This document shows, in pieces, positions 15,636-23,732 of a stretch of DNA of 34,403 nt. Below the pieces are notes generated by a model that had not been told where the DNA came from, searched no databases, and worked only from the letters and a program-made list of their open reading frames with translations. The stretch is from an uncultured Clostridium sp. (GTDB lineage: Bacteria > Bacillota > Clostridia > Lachnospirales > Lachnospiraceae): positions 1 through 34,403 of the forward strand of contig UQJF01000013.1 of the NCBI GenBank assembly GCA_900541315.1. Direction: 5' to 3'. The position numbers and the translations under genes were made by a program. Position 1 is the first letter of the stretch, and every line of letters starts with the position of its first letter.

Positions 15636-16670
15636 TTACACGATAGAAAAGCGAAATGCTGTATGACTTCTCCATGTTTCTCCCGCCGACACGATTGGAT
15701 TTGGGAAATGAGACCAATGAACGGCATCGGGAAAATTTTGGGTTTCAAAACAGTAAGCGCAATGTCTATTGTATAACATGCCTTCTTTACAAGCCGTTTG
15801 ACCGTCCAGATGATTGGCTGTATAAAACTGCACTCCCGGACGGTCGGTCCAAACTTCCATTCTCCGTCCGCTCTCCGGATCTTCTGCTGCTGCCGCAAGA
15901 CGGAACCCCCGGCCAGCAACCACATAGTTGTGGTCAAAGCCGTTAAAGCTCAGATTGCTTTTTTCCAGCCGTTCCAGACTCTCTCCTAATGGGACCAGTT
16001 CCCGCAAGTCAAGGGCTGTACCTGCTGTCCGTAAAATTTCTCCTGTCGGAAGGCAGTTTTGGTCTGCTGCTGTGTAAAAATCCCCGCAGATCATTACTCG
16101 ATGATATCTGGGCATGCCACTATCATGCCCCCCCAAATTAAAATAGCAGTGGTTTGTCAGATTAATAGGCGTGTCTGCTGACGGCTTTGCCGTGTAGGTG
16201 ATCTCCAATGCAGCACCCACTATTTGATATTCCACCGTCACCCGTACCATGCCGGGAAATCCGCCCTTTCCAAAATCCTCCAAAGACAAGCGTACCCTGT
16301 CTTCCCTGATCTCCTCCACCTGAAAATTCTGTGCAGCGTAATTTCCGCTGCCACTGTGGAGACAATTGCCACGATCATTGGCCTCCAGCTGATACTTCTC
16401 TTTCACGATGGAAAAGCTAGCACCACCAATGCGGTTGGCTACCCGGCCAATAACCGCTGCGGAACAAGATTGATTATTCAAATACGCTTCTAAGCTGTCC
16501 TGACCCAAAACCACATCTTTTCGATCATCCTTACGATCCGGTACCCACAAACTTTTTATAATGGCACCCAACGTGATGATTTCAGCCTGAACAGCTCCAT
16601 TGCCTTTCAAGCGAATCAGGGAAACTTCCTCTCCTCCCGGCAAAACTCCAAAAGGAATGATTGTACTCAT
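15636..16670 (-). CDS. galM: aldose 1-epimerase (mutarotase)
   Basis: The enzyme interconverts alpha and beta anomers of an aldose. The 344-residue protein has the galactose-mutarotase-like fold: NRIGGASFSI near the N-terminus, LHSGSGNYAAQNF, the catalytic-His segment NLTNHCYFNLGGH, and near the C-terminus FNGFDHNYVV and YCFETQNFPDAVHWSHFPN, which holds the catalytic Glu. The start is ATG 16670, 7 nt after AAAGGAGGG. The frame extends further upstream without a better start. It implies that the cluster's substrate is a free aldose at the isomerase step. It lies 56 bp after the DUF4867 gene. Confidence 0.92.
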   Translation of the reverse strand: MSTIIPFGVLPGGEEVSLIRLKGNGAVQAEIITLGAIIKSLWVPDRKDDRKDVVLGQDSLEAYLNNQSCSAAVIGRVANRIGGASFSIVKEKYQLEANDRGNCLHSGSGNYAAQNFQVEEIREDRVRLSLEDFGKGGFPGMVRVTVEYQIVGAALEITYTAKPSADTPINLTNHCYFNLGGHDSGMPRYHRVMICGDFYTAADQNCLPTGEILRTAGTALDLRELVPLGESLERLEKSNLSFNGFDHNYVVAGRGFRLAAAAEDPESGRRMEVWTDRPGVQFYTANHLDGQTACKEGMLYNRHCAYCFETQNFPDAVHWSHFPNPIVSAGETWRSHTAFRFSIV

Positions 16671-16726
16671 ATTTCCCTCCTTTCCCCTTCGCCGGCAGAC
16701 CGGTGAAGGGGATGCCACTCTTCAAG

Positions 16727-17227
16727 CTACAGAATGATCTCTGCCTTTTCCTCATCTGACAGTGGCTGCGGGATCATATCATTTTTAAAGGTACGTCCAG
16801 GAAGCATACATACAATATGTACCTCTTCACTGTTTACCGGATACTGTGTTCCATGAACGATCAGCGGATTCAATTTTACAAAAGTTCCCTTCGGTACATA
16901 GAATGCCTCCAGATTTTCTACAGAGAACTTATCTCCCATAGGACTTCCTACGAAAATTATCACATCGCCGTCCAGAGGAAGCAGCCCTTCACAGGTAAAC
17001 TTATGTGCCTCCAGAAAAGCCACAATGTTTTTCTCCTGTTTCTTTACATGGCAGATGGAAATGGTTGGTAAGGTAGATGTACCGAAATCAAGTGTTACTA
17101 AATCCGCAAAAAAGTTTTCCGGGAAAATAGAATTTTTCTTCATCTCTTCATTGTCCAGAAGATTCTGGTAAGTTCCATATTTGCGGAATGCCTCTGCTGT
17201 CAGCTGTTTTGCTTTAATTGTATACAT
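16727..17227 (-). CDS. DUF4867 (cupin-like) protein, candidate sugar isomerase
   Basis: A 166-residue soluble protein that I recognise as DUF4867, a cupin-like family. Visible features are SIFPENFFADLVTLDFGTSTLP, a central GDVIIFVGSP, FYVPKGTFVKLNPLIVHGTQYPV (cupin-like G-x-x-V..P..H) and a conserved acidic C-terminus. I recall, without being able to check it here, that a protein of this kind was reported as the sulfoquinovose isomerase of the Firmicutes transaldolase sulfoglycolysis pathway. If so, this gene may encode an aldose/ketose isomerase. It sits between the fucose-isomerase-like gene and galM, with AAGGAGG before ATG 17227. Confidence 0.85.
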   Translation of the reverse strand: MYTIKAKQLTAEAFRKYGTYQNLLDNEEMKKNSIFPENFFADLVTLDFGTSTLPTISICHVKKQEKNIVAFLEAHKFTCEGLLPLDGDVIIFVGSPMGDKFSVENLEAFYVPKGTFVKLNPLIVHGTQYPVNSEEVHIVCMLPGRTFKNDMIPQPLSDEEKAEIIL

Positions 17228-17293
17228 AAAATTATCCTCCTTAATAATTATAATTGCAACTTCATATTATTTATGGAACATTAGTCCACGATT

Positions 17294-18682
17294 TTATAAG
17301 CTGTGGATTCCCTGCTCATGCGCATTATCAAACTCAATCTCCAGATATCTGGCAACTTCCCGTAATACCGGCAGATAACTTCCGTAAGTACCGCCCAGGT
17401 GATGGATATATGGACCGAACATGAGTTTTTCCTCCCAGCGCTTCCAGTCATCTGTCTGCATCCACACATATGTTCCGTTAGTCTCCGGTCCTGTAGTCGT
17501 ATCTGCTTCTCCAACAAATAAGGAATACTTTCCATCAATGTCATCGAAACGGCACAGTGTTAAATGTCCCTGTTTCAGTTCAAAACGTTCCTGTCCGTCC
17601 ACCATTCTGGCCTGGCTCTCTGATGCTTTCAGTGAATACGGGAACGGTCCGCAATGCCACAGCAGTTCTGCATTGTCATTCTGAGGATGACGGATGGTCA
17701 GATCAGCCAAGAACTCAGAATCTTCATACAGGTTGCAGGCCCTTAAAATCGCTAATGTGATAGCACCGTTTACATCAGTCTCACAAGCCAAAGGATAGCC
17801 GCTGTCAGCCATCTCACCTAATACCGTGCAAGGACATACTCCCAGCACTGCCGGGAACGCAGACCAGCATTCAAATGCTCCCACTGAACAGTTATTCTCT
17901 TCCATTAAGCTTTCAATTGCCAGCTTGGTTGCTGCTACCTTCTTTACATTCTCCTCTGGCATAGCGGAACAGTCAAGCCTTGCCGTCAGATCCTGATAAT
18001 AGGCCTCATACTGCGCATTGTTGTCCTCGATCAGCTTTTTAGCACGCTCTGCTACTGCAAATGGGGAAATTGGTACAGTAGTAATTCCAATCCGGTTGAT
18101 CAGATTTGCCTCATTGGTCATAACACTCATAAAAGGTACTGGACGCTCACCAATCTTAGCTACACGCAGATTCTTCAGGGCTTTCAGAACCGCTGCCACG
18201 CGAATGAAATTTTCGTAGCCCTTTGCAAAATCGTCGCTTTCCGTCTCACAGTTCCAGATGTAGCTGTATTTCACTCCATACCGTCTGAGTACCTTGGTCG
18301 CTGCGAACATGCCGCATTGGGTATCTCTTCCCCTGACTTCATCGCTATTGGGGCGTTCATCCCTTGCCCCCCATACCAGAGTTGGTACCTTGAATGCCCC
18401 TGCAATTTGAGCCACTACCTGTTCTTCACCAAAATCGCAGAATGGAAGAAAAAGCGCATCGATGCCGACCCGGCGGAATTTTTCCACAACTGCAGGAATC
18501 TTGGCTGTATCCCACATAATTCCGTTTTCGCACAGCTCATCTACATCGATGATTTCCACTGCTTCAGGCTTTATAGCTCGAATCCTAGCCATAAATTTGT
18601 CCTTTTGGCGCTTAGCTTCCTCCATGCTGAGAAAACTTCTTTTGGTAGGTGCCACTCCCAGTACTACTTTCTGCTTATACAT
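17294..18682 (-). CDS. L-fucose/L-arabinose isomerase-family protein
   Basis: A 462-residue member of the fucose/arabinose isomerase superfamily (COG2407-like), expected to interconvert aldose and ketose with a divalent metal. The N-terminal part is Rossmann-like (KVVLGVAPTKR, then FLPFCDFGEEQVVAQIAG). Candidate metal ligands are the Glu and Asp in PLACETDVNGAI and the His in ELLWHCGPFPYSL. It is not close to canonical AraA or FucI, so substrate assignment is not possible. Its ATG at 18682 is one base after the kinase stop, and the ribosome site GGGGG lies within the end of the kinase gene, indicating tight coupling. Confidence 0.85.
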   Translation of the reverse strand: MYKQKVVLGVAPTKRSFLSMEEAKRQKDKFMARIRAIKPEAVEIIDVDELCENGIMWDTAKIPAVVEKFRRVGIDALFLPFCDFGEEQVVAQIAGAFKVPTLVWGARDERPNSDEVRGRDTQCGMFAATKVLRRYGVKYSYIWNCETESDDFAKGYENFIRVAAVLKALKNLRVAKIGERPVPFMSVMTNEANLINRIGITTVPISPFAVAERAKKLIEDNNAQYEAYYQDLTARLDCSAMPEENVKKVAATKLAIESLMEENNCSVGAFECWSAFPAVLGVCPCTVLGEMADSGYPLACETDVNGAITLAILRACNLYEDSEFLADLTIRHPQNDNAELLWHCGPFPYSLKASESQARMVDGQERFELKQGHLTLCRFDDIDGKYSLFVGEADTTTGPETNGTYVWMQTDDWKRWEEKLMFGPYIHHLGGTYGSYLPVLREVARYLEIEFDNAHEQGIHSL

Positions 18683-18683
18683 A

Positions 18684-19634
18684 TTAAATCCCCCTTTTAT
18701 AAAATTCTACACGGGCATCAATGTCCGTATAGTTAATAACACCAGTTTCCATAAAATGCTGTGCGGTTTCCAGATCCGGAATACCGGCCCGTCCCCCAAT
18801 TCTGGTACATTTGATAGCTGATACAGCGCTGGCAAGCTTTGCCGTATATTCTGCTGAATACCCTTTTAACAATCCTGCCAAAAATGCTCCATGATACACA
18901 TCACCGGCTCCCACTGTATCCACCACATCCACTTTATATGCCGGAAGCTCAAAGTAACCGCCCTTCGTCATTCCGATGCAGCCTTTCTCACCGAAAGTAA
19001 ACACTACGATCTCCGGCCCCAGCTCCATGACTTTTTTGCAGTTTTCCTGGCGATCTCCGCCATCAAACATGGCGTTGTAAACAAATTCTGATGCAACGAA
19101 CACATCAATTTTCGGAATCATCTGACGCAGTTCTTCAGAGTCGGAATCTGCATCAATAAAGATTTTTGCTCCAGCCTTTCTGGCAATGTCTACTGCTAAA
19201 TCCACCACCGGATTCAGCATAGAAATAAACAAATATTTTGTATTGGTCAGATATTCCAGTGGAAGTTCCTCTGCCTGCAGCTGCTCTGCCGTACCCGGAT
19301 AATAAAGAATGCATCTTCCCATAGTTTCACGGTTGCTCAGCACAATATCGAAATTAGTCGTCTTTCCTTCCCTCTTTTTTAAGTAGGAAGTATCCAGGCC
19401 ATGATGGATGAAATCCTCATCAACAAATTTTCCGTAAGAATCATCTCCCACGGCACCTAAGACAGCCCCCTTTGCCCCTAATCTGGCAGCAGCCACAATT
19501 CCAGTCGCTACTTTTCCACCGCCCTGCCAGCTAATGTTCTGGATTTGCTCAGCTCCATTTGAATCCGGATAAACATCTACGTTTACCGCCAGATCAACGC
19601 AAGGACAGTCAATCCCAACCACTTCAAATTTCAT
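18684..19634 (-). CDS. PfkB-family sugar kinase
   Basis: A ribokinase/PfkB-fold ATP-dependent sugar kinase of 316 residues. The N-terminal signature is seen in WQGGGKVATGIVAAARLG. The C-terminal signature with the catalytic Asp and anion hole is DVVDTVGAGDVYHGAFLAG. The motif FTFGEKGCIG is part of the ATP site. It is predicted to phosphorylate the ketose made by the isomerase before aldol cleavage. The start is ATG 19634, 8 nt after GGTGG. An in-frame GTG four codons upstream would overlap that ribosome site. It overlaps the transporter stop by 11 bp, so the two are translationally coupled. Confidence 0.93.
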   Translation of the reverse strand: MKFEVVGIDCPCVDLAVNVDVYPDSNGAEQIQNISWQGGGKVATGIVAAARLGAKGAVLGAVGDDSYGKFVDEDFIHHGLDTSYLKKREGKTTNFDIVLSNRETMGRCILYYPGTAEQLQAEELPLEYLTNTKYLFISMLNPVVDLAVDIARKAGAKIFIDADSDSEELRQMIPKIDVFVASEFVYNAMFDGGDRQENCKKVMELGPEIVVFTFGEKGCIGMTKGGYFELPAYKVDVVDTVGAGDVYHGAFLAGLLKGYSAEYTAKLASAVSAIKCTRIGGRAGIPDLETAQHFMETGVINYTDIDARVEFYKRGI

Positions 19635-20799
19635 GTATAACGCCACCTTTCTTTCTTTTTTTGTTTATGTAATAAATTATTAAAATATTTACCAATCCTA
19701 CAGCTACCATTCCTGCCGCTAATACCGCGAAAGATAAAGATACTCCCAACCGTTCAGTCATGCAGCCTCCTAAAATACTTCCGACTACCGCTCCGATTCC
19801 CGCCTGAACCATAGCCAGCCGGCTTTGTCCTTGTGAAATCTTTCCTTCCTGTACATTCTCGCTGATGAACACCACACAGCTATAATATGTAGTCATATAA
19901 GTCACGCTCTGGAGCAACTGAGAAGCCAACATCAGTGGAAGCACTCCGCTGCCTGCCAGCAGCAACCGCGTCGCCATCATGAATACAGAAAATTCCAGCA
20001 ACCGCACCGCACCAAACTTTTTTACCAAACGGTCGGCAAACAACAGCACTGGCAACTCGCTCATTGCAGATATACAGCTGGAAAGTCCCACAATAAACTG
20101 CCCGTAACCTAAGGACATTACATAGACTGAATAGAAGGTTCCTGTAAAGCTAAGCCCTAGCTGCATAACAAATGCCAGCAGCAAAACCAGATAAATCTGC
20201 TTTGTCTTAAAAATTTTCCCCCCGAATTTCTGCTTTTTTATCTCAACAGACTGCCTGGTCTTATCTTCCGGAAGCAGCCGGAGAAAAAATGTCAGCAGAA
20301 AGAAACCGCAGCTTCCTAAAACAAAGATTAATTCCGGTCGGGCTTTCAAAAAATTCCCCAAAACTAAAGCTGTAATTGCATAGCCGGTTGTTCCACCCAT
20401 ACGGATCTTTGCAAAGTTTGCCTTTTGTCTTGCCGCCTCCTGTGTAACCAATGCATCTGCCAGAGGCAGAATAGATGTCTGAAATACCGTAAAGCATAAA
20501 GTTGCTGCCACAAACGCATGAAAACTTACGTGGAGCAGATAGGTGAGAATCGTCAGGCCGCTTCCTATAGTCACAATTATCAGAACTCTTCTGCGTTTTC
20601 CCAGCCGGTCACTTATGTAAGCCCACAAAGGTTGGATCAATGTGGAAACCACTGGTCCAATAGCGGTCAGCACGCCTACCTGAAATGGAGTAATCCCCTG
20701 CTCCGCATAGTATGCGCCGATAAACGGTGCATACAGTGCTGTAGTCACCCACACAAAGGTATTGACAGCTAATAATTGACCTGCACTTCCTCTCTCCAT
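19624..20799 (-). CDS. MFS transporter (MFS_1-like, LacY/HcaT type)
   Basis: A 391-residue major facilitator with about 12 membrane helices. The between-helix-2-and-3 motif is WAYISDRLGKRRRVLI. NTFVWVTTALYAPFIGAYYAEQGI at the N-terminus and TSILPLADALVTQEA in helix 4-5 are typical of the HcaT/nucleoside-symporter-like subgroup. It is the first gene of the cluster. With the GPH protein as likely importer, this one could be a second importer or could export the reduced end product. The start is ATG 20799 with GGAG 8 nt upstream. The promoter lies at 20853-20881. Confidence 0.9.
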   Translation of the reverse strand: MERGSAGQLLAVNTFVWVTTALYAPFIGAYYAEQGITPFQVGVLTAIGPVVSTLIQPLWAYISDRLGKRRRVLIIVTIGSGLTILTYLLHVSFHAFVAATLCFTVFQTSILPLADALVTQEAARQKANFAKIRMGGTTGYAITALVLGNFLKARPELIFVLGSCGFFLLTFFLRLLPEDKTRQSVEIKKQKFGGKIFKTKQIYLVLLLAFVMQLGLSFTGTFYSVYVMSLGYGQFIVGLSSCISAMSELPVLLFADRLVKKFGAVRLLEFSVFMMATRLLLAGSGVLPLMLASQLLQSVTYMTTYYSCVVFISENVQEGKISQGQSRLAMVQAGIGAVVGSILGGCMTERLGVSLSFAVLAAGMVAVGLVNILIIYYINKKRKKGGVIHEI

Positions 20800-20852
20800 A
20801 CGCTTTTCTCCTCTCCTCAAACGGAAGTGTTGATTTCTTAACTGATATCCAC

Positions 20853-20881
20853 ATTATATATTCTACAGCTTAGTTTGTAAA
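20853..20881 (-). promoter_or_regulatory. promoter of the sugar cluster, with ROK-like half sites
   Basis: TTTACA (20881-20876), 17-bp spacer, TATAAT (20858-20853) on the minus strand. On the plus strand TTAGTTTGTAAA (20870-20881) overlaps the -35 box and is followed by AACTAAA (20893-20899) and AAAACTA. These resemble the arms of the candidate operator at 10561-10580, so the ROK repressor may act here. Confidence 0.6.
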
Positions 20882-20946
20882 TATACTTTTATAACTAAAT
20901 TTAAAAACTATATTTGTGCAGAATTACCAATCGTTGCGTGGACTTT

Positions 20947-23598
20947 CTAAAAAATTAATGTAAGTTCACATATTACCTTATAAGCCTGAATAACAACAGT
21001 AGGTGCCAATGCCCCCACCCCCACAACCAGAAGCTGATCCCTGCTCAGATCTGCTGCCAGAAATACCTTCTGCAGCTGGGGTACAAACAGCACAGCCCCC
21101 ATAAATACAAGTCCTGCTAAAAGTGCCATTACGCACCAGAGATTGCTCCTTATCCCCAGCGAAAACAGGCTTTTTCTTCCTCTGCAGTTAAAACCGTGGA
21201 GCAGTCTTGCAAGGATCAGCGTGGTAAATGCCATAGTGCTGGCAATGGCTTCGCCCCCATTCTCATAGCCTTTTTCCCATGCCCACATGGTAGCGCCTCC
21301 AATCAGAACACCCTGAACCAGAACATTAGCCACAAAAGAACAGGTCAGTATCCCTTCCTTTGGATCTCGCGGCAGCTGACACAGAAGATCTTTGTCAGCC
21401 GGTTCCATCCCAATGGCAATAGCCGGAAGAGAATCTGTCAGCAGATTGATAAATAGCAGATGTACAGGTGCGAATGGCAGTGGCAATGCTTTTATGGATG
21501 TATACAATACACAAAGAATACCTGCCATATTTCCAGACAGCAAAAAACCGATCGCATTTTTAATATTCCGATATACATTCCTGCCATTTGCCACTGCTTT
21601 GATGATCGTGGCAAAATTGTCATCTGTCAGTATCATATCCGCTGCATCTCTGGAAACCTCTGTTCCTGACTTTCCCATGGCAATACCGATATCCGCTTTT
21701 TTCAATGCAGGGGCATCATTGACCCCGTCTCCGGTCATAGCTGTAATATGCCCTTTTCTCTGCCACGCTTCTACAATGCGGATCTTATGCTCCGGAGACA
21801 CTCTGGCATATACGCTGATCTGTTCCAGTTTTCTTTCCAGTGCCTGCTCATCCATCTGCTCCAGTTCCGCTCCTGTTACCGCCAGATCCCCGGAAACAAA
21901 GATCTCTATATCAGCCGCCACTGCCACTGCTGTTGCCTTATGATCACCGGTTATCATCACCGTCCGTATCCCCGCCTTTTTCGCCTCTGCAACGGCCCTG
22001 CGCGACTGAGGTCTTGGTGGATCAGACATAGCTGCAAGACCCAGAAAAATAAGATTTTCCGCCAGGTCTTCTCCTGCTTTTCTCTCATCTAATGGTCTGC
22101 ATGCAAGTGCAAGGACACGCATACCTTTTCTTGACCAGGCTGCATTCTGCTGCAAAATTCGGTTTTTGTCTGAAAATAACATGGGACGCCCCCAGGAAGT
22201 GCCTTCTGCACTTTCCGGCCTGCGCTTTCCTGAAAAAACCGGATTGACCACATAAGCACATCGGGGCAATAATACATCGGCTGCTCCTTTTACGAATAGA
22301 ACCTGTTCTCTTCCCTTTATACAAAGTGTCCCCATATACTTTCTTTTAGAATCAAAGGGCAGTTCCAGAAGGCGTTTCCAGCCTTTCCGGATCATTTCCG
22401 GTTCTTCTCCTGCTTCCCTTGTCATCTCTAAAAGAGCCTGCTCCAAAGGATCTGATGTTTCTTCCGGCAGACCTCCCCATGCATTATTTGCAAGTACCGC
22501 AGTTTCCAGAAATAGGAAATTTTCATGTTTTTTCAGCTGTCTTACCGGCACTTCTTCTCCATTTAAAAACACAGCCTCTGTCCTCAGACGGTTCTGGGTC
22601 AGCGTTCCTGTTTTATCTGAACAGATCACAGATACGCAGCCAAGGCTTTCCACTGCCTTCAGATTCTTTATAACTGCATGCTCTTTGGCCATTTTCTGTG
22701 TTCCCATTGCCTGGACAATGGTCACAATGGAGCCGAGAGCTTCCGGAATAGCCGCAACTGCCAGTGCCACCGCAAACATAAGGGCATCCAGAACCGGTTC
22801 CCTGCGATATAGACTGATCAGAAAGACCACGCTGCAGATTCCCATGATCACCAACGCCAGATGCCCGGAAAACTGGTCCAGACTGACCTGAAGCGGCGTT
22901 TTCTTTTCTGTTGTGCGGTTCATTAAAGAAGCGATCTTCCCGATCTGGGTATCCATCCCCGTAGCTGTTGCCACTGCTGTTCCTCTGCCTCCTGTGATCA
23001 GAGCACCAGAAAAGACCATATTGCTCTGATCTCCCAGAGCAATATCTTCCTGCTGTGAAAACAGGCTTTTTTCGTTTTTTTCCACATTTAAAGCTTCCCC
23101 TGTAAGGGAGCTTTCATTGCAGGTGAGGCCTGTTGCCTGTAAAATGCGGCCGTCTGCTGCTGCTATCCCTCCTGTTTCCAAAACCAGGATATCTCCGGGA
23201 ACCACCTTGGAAGCAGGTACCATGCAGATCCGTCCTTCCCGAAGGAGCAGTGTGTCTGTAGATGCCAAACGTTTTAAACTTTCCAGGGATCTTCTGGCTT
23301 TCTGGTGCTGGACAGTCCCTAAAATGGCATTTAATAAAAGGACCGAAAAAATCACCAGGGCACTTTCCGGATCTCCTGTGACCATAGACACCCCTGCTGC
23401 GCCAATAAGGATCATGACTAAAAGGTCCTTAAACTGTCCCAAAAATATCTGCCACCAGGGCATTTCTTCCTGCTCTTTTAAAATATTTTCCCCATATACT
23501 TCAAGCCGTTTTTCTGCCTCTTCCTCACTAAGCCCGGTCCTGTTGGTACTAAGACGTTTTAATACTTCCTCCTGAGTCAGACCATACCATTGTTCCAT
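20947..23598 (-). CDS. P-type Ca2+-transporting ATPase (P2 type)
   Basis: A cation-pumping ATPase of 883 residues, most like SERCA/PMCA-type bacterial calcium ATPases. The N-terminal cation-ATPase domain spans about residues 5-60. The actuator has TGEA in ESSLTGEAL (residue 166 onward). M4 has PEAL at 285-288. The phosphorylated Asp is D328 in CSDKTGTLT. The hinge has TGDGVNDAPALK, and M6 has NLLTDSLPAIAIGMEPAD. It exports Ca2+ or possibly Mn2+. The start at 23598 has GGGAGG 6 nt upstream. A strong terminator lies only 28 bp upstream, so expression needs read-through or antitermination. The stop is 65 bp before the cluster promoter's -35 side. Confidence 0.93.
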   Translation of the reverse strand: MEQWYGLTQEEVLKRLSTNRTGLSEEEAEKRLEVYGENILKEQEEMPWWQIFLGQFKDLLVMILIGAAGVSMVTGDPESALVIFSVLLLNAILGTVQHQKARRSLESLKRLASTDTLLLREGRICMVPASKVVPGDILVLETGGIAAADGRILQATGLTCNESSLTGEALNVEKNEKSLFSQQEDIALGDQSNMVFSGALITGGRGTAVATATGMDTQIGKIASLMNRTTEKKTPLQVSLDQFSGHLALVIMGICSVVFLISLYRREPVLDALMFAVALAVAAIPEALGSIVTIVQAMGTQKMAKEHAVIKNLKAVESLGCVSVICSDKTGTLTQNRLRTEAVFLNGEEVPVRQLKKHENFLFLETAVLANNAWGGLPEETSDPLEQALLEMTREAGEEPEMIRKGWKRLLELPFDSKRKYMGTLCIKGREQVLFVKGAADVLLPRCAYVVNPVFSGKRRPESAEGTSWGRPMLFSDKNRILQQNAAWSRKGMRVLALACRPLDERKAGEDLAENLIFLGLAAMSDPPRPQSRRAVAEAKKAGIRTVMITGDHKATAVAVAADIEIFVSGDLAVTGAELEQMDEQALERKLEQISVYARVSPEHKIRIVEAWQRKGHITAMTGDGVNDAPALKKADIGIAMGKSGTEVSRDAADMILTDDNFATIIKAVANGRNVYRNIKNAIGFLLSGNMAGILCVLYTSIKALPLPFAPVHLLFINLLTDSLPAIAIGMEPADKDLLCQLPRDPKEGILTCSFVANVLVQGVLIGGATMWAWEKGYENGGEAIASTMAFTTLILARLLHGFNCRGRKSLFSLGIRSNLWCVMALLAGLVFMGAVLFVPQLQKVFLAADLSRDQLLVVGVGALAPTVVIQAYKVICELTLIF

Positions 23599-23625
23599 TC
23601 CTGCCTCCCTGCAAACCCCATATAG

Positions 23626-23673
23626 AAAAAAATGAGGATGCCCTGACCAGCCTGGTCTTTACAGCATCCTCAT
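23626..23673 (-). terminator. intrinsic terminator after the peptidase, in the ATPase leader
   Basis: On the minus strand the stem ATGAGGATGC/GCATCCTCAT (10 bp perfect, 23664-23673 with 23632-23641) encloses a second hairpin, GACCAG/CTGGTC. It is followed by seven T (23632-23626). Only 27 bp separate it from the ATPase start. I see no room for a promoter in between. Confidence 0.9.
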
Positions 23674-23732
23674 CTGAATGTATATATTGTCTCTTTTTTG
23701 ATAATACTATCTTTATGCAGGAAAAAACAGGC

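Noticed and set aside
23599..23732. A yybP-ykoY Mn2+ riboswitch before the P-type ATPase
   Set aside because: The leader is short and lacks the conserved GC-rich paired elements of that riboswitch; only the terminator hairpin is visible.
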